Below are positions 16,864 through 25,764 of a stretch of DNA of 44,187 bases, one piece after another; position 1 is the stretch's first letter, and each line of letters starts with the position of its first letter. The notes under the pieces are model-generated. The model worked only from the letters and a program-made list of their open reading frames with translations. It had not been told where the DNA came from and made no database searches. Source of the stretch: a bacterium (lineage in GTDB: Bacteria > Bacillota_I > Bacilli_A > RFN20 > CAG-826); the NCBI GenBank assembly GCA_029098125.1, contig JAQXNS010000135.1:1-44187 (forward strand), given 5' to 3'. The translations under genes were made by a program, and so were the position numbers.

Positions 16864-19461
16864 ATGAGTAAAATTATAATCATCGACGGAAATAGTTTAT
16901 TATTTAGAGCATTTTATGCAACTTATCTTGATAAAGATAAAATCATGAGAACAAAAACTGGACAAGCAACTAATGCAATTTTTGCTTTTTCAAATATGTT
17001 AGCTCCAATTTTAACTTCATTAAAAAAGGATGATGGAATTTTTGTTGCATTTGATAAAGGTAAACACACTTTTAGACACAAAGAGTATGCTGAATACAAG
17101 GCAAATAGACCACCATGTCCAGAAGATTTATTGACACAAATGCCAATTGCAAGAGAACTTTTAGACAAGCTTGGAATCAAACATTATGAAGATGACAATC
17201 TCGAAGCTGATGATATTTGCGGAATTCTAGCAAAAAAAGCTGAAAAATTAGGCTATGAGGTCTTAATTTATACAAGCGATAAAGATTATTTGCAACTAAT
17301 TGACGACCATATCACAATCGAATTAATCAAAAAAGGTTTAAAAGATATAAAAGAAATGACTCCAACTTCATTTAAAGAAGAATGGGGTTTTGATCCAATT
17401 CAAATTACCGATTATAAAGGATTAAGAGGCGATGACAGCGATAATTTAAAAGGAATTCCTGGAGTTGGTGATAAAACCGCAAAAGATTTAATCACTCGTT
17501 TTCATAATTTAGAAAATATTATCGCTAATGCTGACACAAAAACAAAAGTTGGAAGAAATATCATTGAATTCCAAGATAACGGTAGACTATGTAAACGTCT
17601 TAGTGAGATTGCAGTTAATGAAGAAATTCCTGTTTCAATTGAAGAAGTATTATATAAAGGATATGACTTTAATGAGATTAGCGAATTTTCAACTCACTAT
17701 GAATTTAAGTATCTTCTTCCAAAATTACCAAAGAATTTTAGAAAGGAAAATACAAAACAAAAAGTCATAACTTTTGAAGAAATAGAGAACGCAGATGAGA
17801 TAGAAATTAAGGACGAAATTGCTCTTTTTGTTGACATCGAAAATGTCAATTATCATGAGGCAGAAATGAATGGTTTAGGCTTCGTTGCAAATGATAAAAA
17901 CTACTACATTTCTTTAAAAAACCTTGCAAAAAGCCAACATTTTTTGCAAATTCTAAAAAATCCAGCCATCAAAAAATATACTTTTGATTACAAAAAAGTA
18001 AGCGTTGTTTTAAAAAATAATAACATCGAAATTGATGGTTTATACTTTGATTTGTTGCTTGCAACTTACCTCATTGATTCATCACTTTCTAACGATATCG
18101 AAAGCGTTTTAGCTTACTATAAAGTTGATATTTCTTACGCATATAAAAACCAAGATTTGCTCTTTAACAACTCGTCAAAATTAGTCAGCGTCATCACTGC
18201 ATATTACTCAAAAGAACTATATCAAGAAGTAAAAGAAAAATTAGTTTCGCTCAACCAATATGAACTTTTAACAAATATTGAACAACCACTTACGATAGTT
18301 TTAAGCAGTATGGAAAGTGAAGGTTTTCCACTAAGTAAAGAAAAATTATTAGAATTTAAAACTGGCTACCAAGAAAAAGTCGATACATTGCAAAAAGAAA
18401 TTTATAGTTTGGCTAACGAAGAATTTAATATTAATTCTCCTAAGCAAGTTGGTGTAATTCTTTATGAAAAACTTGGCTTAACAAGCAACAAAAAAGGCTC
18501 AACAAGTGTTGAATATCTTTCTCAAATTAAATATGAACATCCAATTGTTTCAAAAATTCTTGAATATAGAAAATATCAAAAATTAATTTCAACATACATT
18601 GATGGTTTTATTCCATTTATTCAAAAAGATGGAAAAGTTCATCCAACTTTCAATCAAGCCTTAACTTCAACTGGAAGATTAAGTTGCAGCGAACCAAATT
18701 TACAAAACATCACAACAAGAGATGAAGAAAGCAAAAAAATAAGAGAAGCTTTTTTCTATGAAGATCCAAATTTAAATATTCTTTCTTTAGATTATTCTCA
18801 AATCGAATTAAGAATTCTTGCTTCTTTATCAAATTCAAAATCCTTAATCGACGCATTTAATAATAATTTAGATATTCACGCAGAAACTGCAAAAAAAGTA
18901 TTTAAATTAGATAGAGAACCAACAAGCAATGAAAGAAGACAAGCAAAAGCAGTAAATTTTGGCATTGTTTATGGAATTAGTGATTGGGGTTTAAGTGAGC
19001 AACTTGATATTAGCGTTGCTGAAAGCAAAAAAATCATTACAAATTTTTATGAAGCATATCCTGAAATTAGAGATTATTTAAATGGTCTTGTTGATTTTGC
19101 AAAGGATAATGGATACGCAAAAACTATGTTTGAAAGAAGAAGATATCTTCCTGAAATTAATAGTTCGCAATACCAATTAAGAGAATTTGCAAAACGCGCT
19201 GCAATGAACGCTCCTATCCAAGGTTCCGCTGCTGATTTAATAAAAATTGCAATGATTAATGTCTACAAAGCATTAAAAGAAAACAATTATGATGCAAAAA
19301 TTGTTTCTCAAATTCACGACGAATTAATCATTAAAGTAAATGATGATGAAAAAGATAAAGTCAAAGCTCTTGTTCAATATATCATGGAACATTCAGTTAA
19401 TCTAAATGTTTCATTAAAAGTAGATGGAGGTTATGCAAAGAATTGGTTCCTTGCTAAATAA
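16864..19461 (+). CDS. polA: DNA polymerase I
   Basis: This 865-residue polymerase works in repair and Okazaki fragment processing. The 5'-nuclease domain (1-~290) shows IDGNSLLFRAFYAT, FRHKEYAEYKANRP, LEADDICG, TSDKDYLQL and GDDSDNLKGIPGVGDKTA. The middle 3'-5' exonuclease-like part (~300-460) is short and degenerate: a DIE is present near residue 325, but the other exonuclease motifs are not convincing, so it is probably inactive, as in many Gram-positives. The polymerase domain has STGRLSCSEPNLQN, SLDYSQIELRILA (~640), RRQAKAVNFGIVYG and QIHDELI (~817). GAGGG precedes the ATG, which lies three bases after dnaE. Confidence 0.97.
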   Translation: MSKIIIIDGNSLLFRAFYATYLDKDKIMRTKTGQATNAIFAFSNMLAPILTSLKKDDGIFVAFDKGKHTFRHKEYAEYKANRPPCPEDLLTQMPIARELLDKLGIKHYEDDNLEADDICGILAKKAEKLGYEVLIYTSDKDYLQLIDDHITIELIKKGLKDIKEMTPTSFKEEWGFDPIQITDYKGLRGDDSDNLKGIPGVGDKTAKDLITRFHNLENIIANADTKTKVGRNIIEFQDNGRLCKRLSEIAVNEEIPVSIEEVLYKGYDFNEISEFSTHYEFKYLLPKLPKNFRKENTKQKVITFEEIENADEIEIKDEIALFVDIENVNYHEAEMNGLGFVANDKNYYISLKNLAKSQHFLQILKNPAIKKYTFDYKKVSVVLKNNNIEIDGLYFDLLLATYLIDSSLSNDIESVLAYYKVDISYAYKNQDLLFNNSSKLVSVITAYYSKELYQEVKEKLVSLNQYELLTNIEQPLTIVLSSMESEGFPLSKEKLLEFKTGYQEKVDTLQKEIYSLANEEFNINSPKQVGVILYEKLGLTSNKKGSTSVEYLSQIKYEHPIVSKILEYRKYQKLISTYIDGFIPFIQKDGKVHPTFNQALTSTGRLSCSEPNLQNITTRDEESKKIREAFFYEDPNLNILSLDYSQIELRILASLSNSKSLIDAFNNNLDIHAETAKKVFKLDREPTSNERRQAKAVNFGIVYGISDWGLSEQLDISVAESKKIITNFYEAYPEIRDYLNGLVDFAKDNGYAKTMFERRRYLPEINSSQYQLREFAKRAAMNAPIQGSAADLIKIAMINVYKALKENNYDAKIVSQIHDELIIKVNDDEKDKVKALVQYIMEHSVNLNVSLKVDGGYAKNWFLAK

Positions 19462-19463
19462 TT

Positions 19464-20852
19464 ATGCCTGAATTGCCAGAAGTTGAAACTGTAATTAATA
19501 CGATACGACCACATATCATAAATAAAGAAATCGAAAAAATTGAAGTATATTACGATAGACTAATCCAATCAAATTTGGATGAATTCAAGACCAAATTAAT
19601 CAATCAAAAATTCATCAATGTAACTCGTTATGGAAAGTTTATTTTTCTTCATTTAACAAATGATTTTGTAATCATTACGCACCTTAGAATGGAAGGGAAA
19701 TTTCGTTTTGAAAATTCTCATAATTTAAGAAAAAAGCACACTTCTGCAGGGTTTTTCTTTAAAGATGGCACTTCTTTAGCCTTTGATGACACTAGAAAAT
19801 TTGGATTAATGTATCTTAGCGATGAAGCAAATTTTAAAGAAACAAAGATGATTAAAAAGTTAGGAATTGAAGCTAATAAAATTAGTGAAAATGACTATGA
19901 ATTTTTGATCAAAAAATTCAAAAAAAATAAATGCATAAAAGAATTATTATTAGATCAATCTATCCTTGCTGGAATTGGAAATATTTACGCTGATGAAATT
20001 TTATTTTCAACAAAAATTAATCCTTTTAGAAAAGGAAATGATATTAGCGATGAAAAATATCATGAAATTTTTCAAGCATCAAACCAAATACTTAATAAAG
20101 CAATTACATTAGGTGGATCAACAATCCACTCCTTCCATCCAAGCGAAGGGGTTGATGGAAAATTCCAAGAAACTTTACTTTGTTATGGAAAAAGTGGAAC
20201 ACCATGTCCAAATTGTAATACAACTTTACACAAAGATTTTATTGGAGGACGAGGCACAACTTTTTGTCCAAATTGTCAAATTGATAAATCTTTAGAAAAA
20301 GGAATTGCAATAACTGGTCCTATAGGAAGTGGAAAATCAACAATCTTAAATTATTTTAAAGAAAAAGGGTTTATCACATATAGTTGCGATGAGATGGTTC
20401 ATAAATTATATGAAAAACCAGAAATTTCAAGAAAAATCTCACAAATTTTAAACGCACCTTTTGATATAAACAATAAAAAAACTACAAGACTTGCAAGAAA
20501 AATTATGATTGATAATCCTGAAATCAAAAAGAAAATCGAATCATATATTTATCCAATTCTTGAAAAAGAAATGGTATTAATTATTAAAAACAACGAAAAG
20601 CCAGTTTTTGAAGTCCCAACTTTATTTAAAGCACATCTAGAATATTTATTTAAAACTATTATCGTTATTGAGATTTCAAAAGAACAACAAATTAAAAATT
20701 TAGAAAATAGAAACGATGACATCAACTCATCGATTAATCTAAATAAAGATTACGAAATCAAAAAATACCAAGATAAAATAAAAATTGTTAAAGCTGATGG
20801 TAACTTTAACAATTTATATGCTCAAATTGATGAAATTATTAAATCAATATAG
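19464..20852 (+). CDS. Fusion of formamidopyrimidine-DNA glycosylase and dephospho-CoA kinase
   Basis: One frame of 462 residues joins two enzymes. Residues 1-~277 are MutM/Fpg, which removes oxidised purines: the catalytic start PELPEVETV with Pro2, THLRMEGKF, DDTRKFG, a long helical part with LDQSILAGIGNIYADEILF, and a C-terminal zinc finger with CPNC and CPNCQ. From ~279 a CoaE-like kinase begins with the P-loop GPIGSGKST (285-293), then EVPTLFKAHLEYLF and a C-terminal helix. The kinase part, about 180 residues, phosphorylates dephospho-CoA in the family; its usual DAD motif is SCD here and the usual HP is YP, so it is diverged. In Bacillus the order polA-mutM-(ytaF)-coaE exists as separate genes, so fusion of neighbours is plausible. 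The 3' end overlaps the convergent dnaI-like gene by nine bases. Confidence 0.88.
   Translation: MPELPEVETVINTIRPHIINKEIEKIEVYYDRLIQSNLDEFKTKLINQKFINVTRYGKFIFLHLTNDFVIITHLRMEGKFRFENSHNLRKKHTSAGFFFKDGTSLAFDDTRKFGLMYLSDEANFKETKMIKKLGIEANKISENDYEFLIKKFKKNKCIKELLLDQSILAGIGNIYADEILFSTKINPFRKGNDISDEKYHEIFQASNQILNKAITLGGSTIHSFHPSEGVDGKFQETLLCYGKSGTPCPNCNTTLHKDFIGGRGTTFCPNCQIDKSLEKGIAITGPIGSGKSTILNYFKEKGFITYSCDEMVHKLYEKPEISRKISQILNAPFDINNKKTTRLARKIMIDNPEIKKKIESYIYPILEKEMVLIIKNNEKPVFEVPTLFKAHLEYLFKTIIVIEISKEQQIKNLENRNDDINSSINLNKDYEIKKYQDKIKIVKADGNFNNLYAQIDEIIKSI
19742..19756 (-). repeat. Short match to the dispersed repeat core within mutM
   Basis: TTCTGCAGGGTTTTT on the plus strand (AAAAACCCTGCAGAA on the minus strand) is identical to the repeat core over 15 bases but does not extend clearly. 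It encodes SAGFF of the mutM part, in a position where the family usually has different residues. It may be a chance match. Confidence 0.4.
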
Positions 20853-21722
20853 GCTAACTTTATTGATTGGAATAGTTTTTTCGATTTTTGAATCTAAAAT
20901 AGCACGTAATTGATTTGCCATAATGTCATTTCCACTACGTGAAAAACTATATAATTGTTGAATTTCTTTTAATGAAAAGTCGCTTGTAAAAATAGTGATT
21001 TTATTTTGTTTTGCTCTATTTTTTAAGATTGGAATTATGATATTATCACGAATTAATTCGTTTTTATATTCACTTCCAAAATCATCAAAAACTACTACTG
21101 ACATATTTGAATACGCTTCAAGAGTTTCACTAAATTCACTTTTGTTCTTAAAATATAAATCGTTTAACTCTTTAATTCTTACAGGAGTATTTAAAAAAGC
21201 AATTGGTGCATATTTCTCATTTGCAAAACTATGATTTACAATCGCAATTGCAGCATAAGTTCTTCCACTTCTTAAAGGTCCGTTAATAAAAACCCATTTT
21301 CCTTCTTTGATATAAGTGTAAATTACCTTCAAAGCAGTTTGATTAATTTCTTTTATTGAGACTTTTGATAATTCTTCATCAAAATCTCTTTCTAAAAACG
21401 AAGATAAATATTCACAATGTTTTAAATATGGTTCAAGTGGGACATAGTCTCTTTCAATAATTTTTCCGTTCCTAACTAAAATTAATCTTTGAGTCATATT
21501 TGCTTTTAAGCAATCTTCGTAAGTACGAATTTTTCTAGCTTTTTTAATATCGCTCAAATATTCAGAAAATTTCATGACATTATCAAAAATTTCCTGATTT
21601 GTATATCCTTCTTCAACTAAAATATGAAAATCATCATCATTTAATATCTTTGCATATAATTCCTTTTGATATTCTTTTAAAGAATCGTTAGAAATATGTA
21701 AATTAGCATTAAGTTTTTCCAT
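20844..21722 (-). CDS. dnaI: DnaI/DnaC-like helicase loader, AAA+ ATPase
   Basis: This 292-residue protein of the primosomal DnaI type loads the replicative helicase with DnaB/DnaD. A helical N-terminal part (1-~130) is followed by the AAA+ domain. Its Walker A reads GPLRSGRTY near residue 147, where the invariant Lys (GKT) is Arg; Walker B reads VVVFDDFGSE near 215, and a sensor region TIFTSDFS lies near 245. The Lys-to-Arg change is seen in the DNA (AGA codon). An AGGAG and AGGATT precede the ATG, which lies four bases after the dnaB-like stop, so the two are cotranscribed as in Bacillus (dnaB-dnaI). It ends with TGA and converges with the mutM-coaE gene. Identification rests on domain architecture and neighbour. 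Confidence 0.88.
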   Translation of the reverse strand: MEKLNANLHISNDSLKEYQKELYAKILNDDDFHILVEEGYTNQEIFDNVMKFSEYLSDIKKARKIRTYEDCLKANMTQRLILVRNGKIIERDYVPLEPYLKHCEYLSSFLERDFDEELSKVSIKEINQTALKVIYTYIKEGKWVFINGPLRSGRTYAAIAIVNHSFANEKYAPIAFLNTPVRIKELNDLYFKNKSEFSETLEAYSNMSVVVFDDFGSEYKNELIRDNIIIPILKNRAKQNKITIFTSDFSLKEIQQLYSFSRSGNDIMANQLRAILDSKIEKTIPINKVSLY

Positions 21723-21726
21723 AATC

Positions 21727-22959
21727 CTAATCTCCTAAATCAAAATCAACTTCACTATTTTCAAATTTTGAAAAATCTACTTCTTCTTCATCAAAAGAAT
21801 CATCATTTTTAATTTGATCTTCTTCATTTTTTGCTTTAATTGTTGCCTTGGATTCATCATAAAGCACATTTATAACGTCAAGAGTTGATTTGCATTTTTT
21901 TCTAATTAATGTTGATGCAAGCTTTAAAATATAGTTTTTAGATAGCTCACCATCTTTTTTAGTTAAAACAAAATCAATTAAAGCATTGATCATTCCACTT
22001 GAAAAATTAAATTCAAAAGCAAGTCTTTCAAGCAAATTCTTATCAGCATCAACTACATCAATTCCATTTTGTTTTTCTTTTAAAAATAGTCTTGGCGCTG
22101 TTTCTTCATATTTACGAATTTTTGTTGCCCATTCGCTATTTCCATTAACATTTGATTTCTTTAAAACTTTAATTTCATTAGGTGTAAAGCTTTTAACCAC
22201 TGCTTTTGCCTTTCTTTTTACTTCATTTTCATCAAATTTTCTGCCTTTTGGACCAAATGGGTTGTAACATTCACTTAAAATCGATCCAATTACTTCTTCG
22301 CTTAATCCATAAAGGGTTCCAACTTTATGAGCAAATTCTATATATTTTTCATCGAATTCTTTGACATTAATTTGTGTGTTTTTCTTTAAATAGTTAAGCA
22401 ATTTGATATCAGAAAAATTGTCTTTGATATTATTTTTGCTTCTTCCAAGAAGTTTATCACCACTATTCATATCTAAAGCTTTGACATCAAAAATAACTTG
22501 GAAACTGTCTTGAATTTTTGCAGATTGATTGACATAATCTTCTTCATTAACTTTAGTTTCGTATTTACTGATAATCTCAAAAAATCTTTCTTCACCAACC
22601 GTCTCAATAAATAGTCCTTTTAAAACAAGGTTATTAAAGAAGTTTTTAGGTGTTTCTACATCGTTTAATATATATAAATAGGAAGAAGAATCATTTTTTT
22701 CATAAAAAGAAAGAAGTCCGATTGATTCAAGTGTCTTTTTAGCAAATAAAAAGTCCTGAAGTGACATTTCACATTTATTGATTAATTCATTAGTTGTTGA
22801 AAAAATGCGATTTGTTTTAATTGAATTCATTAAAAACATATACAAAAAAGCACTGTCTTTACCAATGAGTGGCAAATATAGATCAAATAAATAATTTAAT
22901 GAGCCCTCTTCTAAAAGGCCTCTTTTTGTTATTTCAATTTTCAAATCAACATTAATCAT
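21727..22959 (-). CDS. dnaB: DnaB/DnaD-family replication initiation protein (Bacillus DnaB type)
   Basis: This 410-residue protein acts in helicase loading at origins and in restart. An N-terminal winged-helix region is visible (GSLNYLFDLYLPLIGKDSAFLYMFL, a block typical of Gram-positive DnaB). The C-terminal DnaB/DnaD repeat domain lies around residues 300-370 (LERLAFEFNFSSGMINALIDFVL and YILKLASTLIRKK), with an acidic tail. The dnaI-like gene follows after four bases. The start ATG at 22959 has no ribosome binding site; a TATAAT ends exactly seven bases before it, so the transcript probably begins at or next to the ATG (leaderless). The nrdR gene that precedes dnaB in Bacillus is absent here. 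Confidence 0.88.
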   Translation of the reverse strand: MINVDLKIEITKRGLLEEGSLNYLFDLYLPLIGKDSAFLYMFLMNSIKTNRIFSTTNELINKCEMSLQDFLFAKKTLESIGLLSFYEKNDSSSYLYILNDVETPKNFFNNLVLKGLFIETVGEERFFEIISKYETKVNEEDYVNQSAKIQDSFQVIFDVKALDMNSGDKLLGRSKNNIKDNFSDIKLLNYLKKNTQINVKEFDEKYIEFAHKVGTLYGLSEEVIGSILSECYNPFGPKGRKFDENEVKRKAKAVVKSFTPNEIKVLKKSNVNGNSEWATKIRKYEETAPRLFLKEKQNGIDVVDADKNLLERLAFEFNFSSGMINALIDFVLTKKDGELSKNYILKLASTLIRKKCKSTLDVINVLYDESKATIKAKNEEDQIKNDDSFDEEEVDFSKFENSEVDFDLGD

Positions 22960-22966
22960 CTTAATG

Positions 22967-22995
22967 ATTATAAACTACTTAAAATTAATTTTTAA
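22967..22995 (-). promoter_or_regulatory. Promoter of the dnaB-dnaI unit, probably giving a leaderless mRNA
   Basis: On the minus strand TATAAT lies at 22972-22967 with TTAAAA 17 bases upstream (22995-22990). Seven bases separate the -10 box from the ATG, the normal distance to a transcription start. Confidence 0.5.
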
Positions 22996-23130
22996 GTTTA
23001 ACTTTAATTTCAACAACAATTAATTCGTCGACTTTTGTGTTCTAGTACCAAATATAGAAAGCAAAAATTTTGAATTTTTTAATCATATAAAATATCAAAT
23101 AATCAATATTAAATATGTATCAATCTTTTC

Positions 23131-23182
23131 AATTTAAACAAAAATAGTTGAGTTCTGCAGGGTTTTTGAGAAATTTTTTGAA
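23131..23182 (-). repeat. Dispersed CTGCAG-core repeat, copy B
   Basis: On the minus strand it contains CAAAAACCCTGCAGAACTC and AACTATTTTTGTTTAAATTG, almost identical to copy A. It lies in the 341-base gap between dnaB and pfkA, which otherwise holds only the two promoters. Confidence 0.75.
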
Positions 23183-23260
23183 TTTTTGTACCTTTCACCG
23201 CCCCATTTTTTAAACAATTTTTTATGTAAATTAATCAAAAAATATAGCAACTGTTAATAT

Positions 23261-23290
23261 TATAATTTATAATATTAAGCGTTTAGGAGG
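23261..23290 (+). promoter_or_regulatory. Promoter and ribosome binding site region of pfkA
   Basis: Two overlapping TATAAT boxes (23261-23266 and 23268-23273) precede ATTAAGCGTTTAGGAGG. The stretch TTTATAATATTAAG is also found before ackA, followed by TTTAG in both. No good -35 box is seen. Confidence 0.55.
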
Positions 23291-23300
23291 CAATTTTGCT

Positions 23301-24260
23301 ATGGTTAAAAAAATTGGTATTCTCACAAGCGGCGGAGACTCACAAGGAATGAACGCAACTTTATTAGGTGCTATTAGAACAGGATGCCGTTTAGGAAAAG
23401 AAATGTATGTTGTCTATGATGGCTATAAAGGATTAATCGACAATAACTTTGTAAAAGTTGGTCCTGATTTTATGGATCAAACTTACAATAAAGGTGGAAC
23501 AGTTATCAAAACTAAACGTCTTCCAGAATTTAAAGAAGAAAGAGTTAGAAAAATCGCAGTTGAAAATTTAAAGAAAGAAGGAATCGAAGCTTTAATTGTT
23601 ATTGGCGGCGATGGCTCTTACATGGGTGCTAAAAAATTAACTGAAATGGGCATCAACTGTGTTGGTTTACCAGGAACTATTGATAACGATATTTCAAGTA
23701 GCGATTTTACAATCGGTTTTGACACTGCTTTAAATAATGTTGTCACTGCAATTGATCAAATCAAAGAAACAATGAGTTCTCATAATAGATGTTGCTTAAT
23801 TGAAGTTATGGGAAACAAATGTCCAGATTTAACACTTTTTGCTGGCATCGCATGTAAAGCTGATTATATCGTTACTGCAGATAGACCACTTGAAGAAAAA
23901 GAACTTATTGAAAGTTTGAAAAAAGATAAAGAAGAAGGTAAAGATTGTGAAATCGTTTTAATTTCAGAAAAATTATACGATTTAAATGAATTAACAAAGC
24001 ATATTAAAGAACAAACTGGTTGGGATACAAGAAACGATGTTTTAGGTTACATCCAAAGAGGTGGCGCTCCAACTGCTATGGAAAGATTCAACTCAATTAG
24101 AATGGGTAGCTATGCAGTCGAACTACTTGATCAAGGTATCGGTGGCGTTTGCGTTGGACTTGTTAACAACGAATTAAAATATTTTGATATTCTAGAAGCA
24201 CTAGATTTCCCAAGAAATAAACACTTAGATTTATACAAAACTTACGATTTAATCAAGTAA
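23301..24260 (+). CDS. pfkA: 6-phosphofructokinase (ATP-dependent)
   Basis: This 319-residue enzyme phosphorylates fructose-6-phosphate in glycolysis. Visible motifs are GILTSGGDSQGMNA at the N-terminus (family GGDAPGMN), the sugar-binding/allosteric TKRLPEF near residue 72, GGDGSYMGA near 103, PGTIDNDI near 124 with the catalytic Asp, and GYIQRGGAPTAMER near 245. The Gly in GGDGS and the Gly in PGTID are the residues that mark ATP-using rather than pyrophosphate-using enzymes. AGGAGG lies nine bases before the ATG. It forms a glycolytic pair with pyk ten bases downstream, an order also found in Bacillus and many Firmicutes. Confidence 0.97.
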   Translation: MVKKIGILTSGGDSQGMNATLLGAIRTGCRLGKEMYVVYDGYKGLIDNNFVKVGPDFMDQTYNKGGTVIKTKRLPEFKEERVRKIAVENLKKEGIEALIVIGGDGSYMGAKKLTEMGINCVGLPGTIDNDISSSDFTIGFDTALNNVVTAIDQIKETMSSHNRCCLIEVMGNKCPDLTLFAGIACKADYIVTADRPLEEKELIESLKKDKEEGKDCEIVLISEKLYDLNELTKHIKEQTGWDTRNDVLGYIQRGGAPTAMERFNSIRMGSYAVELLDQGIGGVCVGLVNNELKYFDILEALDFPRNKHLDLYKTYDLIK

Positions 24261-24270
24261 GAGGTTTAAT

Positions 24271-25734
24271 ATGGAACACGTCAATATGTTTAAAAACACA
24301 AAAATTGTTTGCACTATCGGCCCTGCTAGTGAGGACATGAAAACTCTTAAAAAACTCATCGAAAATGGTATGAATGTTTTAAGAATGAACTTCTCTCATG
24401 GCGATTATGATGAACAATTAAAAAAGTTAGAAAGATGTAGATTGCTTGAAGAAGAGGGTATTTACATTCCTGCAATGCTAGATACAAAAGGTCCTGAAAT
24501 TCGTACAAATGACATGGAAAATGGCAAAATTTCCATTAAAAAAGGTCAAATTACTAGAATTTCGATGAAAAAGGTCCTTGGAACACCTGAAAAAATCAGT
24601 GTAACTTTCGACAAACTTTTTGATGATGTTTCAATAGGAAACCATATCAAAATCGATGATGGAAAATTAAATTATCTCGTTATTGGCAAAGATGAAGCTA
24701 AAAGAGAAATTATCTGTGAAGCACAAAATGATCATGATATTTCTTCAAAAAAAGGTGTCAATTGCTCCGGAGCAAAATTAAATTCATTAGATTTTATTAG
24801 TGAAAAAGATTTAAGTGACTTAATTTGGGGTTGCGAAAACGGTGTTGATTTTATCAGTGCTTCTTTTGTTAGATGTGCTCGTGATGTTCAAGATATTAGA
24901 AATGTTTTAATCACACACGGACATCCAGAAATTAAAATCATCGCTAAAATTGAAAACTATGAAGCAATCGGAAGATTAGAAGAAATCGTTGATGCAAGCG
25001 ATGCCATTATGGTTGCTCGTGGCGATCTTGGACTTGAAATTCCTGAAGAAGAAGTTCCAATCATTCAAAAGAAACTTATTGATATGTGTAGAGCAAAAGG
25101 AAAACCAGTAATCACCGCTACTCAAATGCTTGATTCAATGGTTTATTCTCCAATTCCAACTAGAGCTGAAGTTAGTGACGTTGCAACTGCTATTACTGAA
25201 TCAACTGATTGCGTCATGTTAAGTGGGGAAAGCGCTAGCGGTAAATATCCAGTCGAAGCAGTCCAAATGCAAGCAAAAATTGCTCACACTATGGAAAAAA
25301 CACTTGATTATGAAACTCTTGCTAAAGAAGCATATGATACTTCAAATAAAGATAACAACGATGCTTTAGCAAACGCAATTGCAAATACAGCAAAGTTAAT
25401 TGGCGCAAAATTAATTGTTTCATTCACATCTAGCGGAAGATCTTCAAGAAGAATTTCAAAAGCCAGACCATGTTGTCCAATTCTTTCAATTTCAAATGAA
25501 TTAACAACTGTTAGACAAAACGCAATTTATTGGGGTGTTTACAGTGTATTATTAAAATCTAAGAAAATGCCTCAATTCATTGAAGACATGGAAGTTGTTG
25601 CAATAGCTCATGCAAAACGCTTTGGACTTCAAGCTGGGGACACTATTATTATTAGTGGCGGTACTCCAACAGGAAGTGGAAGAACTAATTTCATGAGAAT
25701 TGTTACAATTCCAAAAGATAGAGATTTATTATAG
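24271..25734 (+). CDS. pyk: Pyruvate kinase
   Basis: This 487-residue enzyme converts phosphoenolpyruvate and ADP to pyruvate and ATP. Signatures are KIVCTIGPAS near residue 10, RMNFSHGDY, MLDTKGPEIRT near 75, and the catalytic block IIAKIENYEAI near 225 followed by MVARGDLGLEIP and PVITATQMLDSM. The length covers the three standard domains without the extra C-terminal phosphotransferase-like domain of Bacillus pyruvate kinase. GAGGT precedes the first ATG at a good distance; a second ATG five codons later is less well placed. There is no terminator before the T-box leader, so some read-through into thrS is possible. Confidence 0.97.
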   Translation: MEHVNMFKNTKIVCTIGPASEDMKTLKKLIENGMNVLRMNFSHGDYDEQLKKLERCRLLEEEGIYIPAMLDTKGPEIRTNDMENGKISIKKGQITRISMKKVLGTPEKISVTFDKLFDDVSIGNHIKIDDGKLNYLVIGKDEAKREIICEAQNDHDISSKKGVNCSGAKLNSLDFISEKDLSDLIWGCENGVDFISASFVRCARDVQDIRNVLITHGHPEIKIIAKIENYEAIGRLEEIVDASDAIMVARGDLGLEIPEEEVPIIQKKLIDMCRAKGKPVITATQMLDSMVYSPIPTRAEVSDVATAITESTDCVMLSGESASGKYPVEAVQMQAKIAHTMEKTLDYETLAKEAYDTSNKDNNDALANAIANTAKLIGAKLIVSFTSSGRSSRRISKARPCCPILSISNELTTVRQNAIYWGVYSVLLKSKKMPQFIEDMEVVAIAHAKRFGLQAGDTIIISGGTPTGSGRTNFMRIVTIPKDRDLL

Positions 25735-25763
25735 TTTACAAATTTTAAAAATAGGACTAAACT
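25735..25763 (+). promoter_or_regulatory. Likely promoter of the thrS T-box leader
   Basis: TTTACA (25735-25740) and TAAACT (25758-25763) are separated by exactly 17 bases and begin right after the pyk stop codon. Confidence 0.5.
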
Positions 25764-25764
25764 A

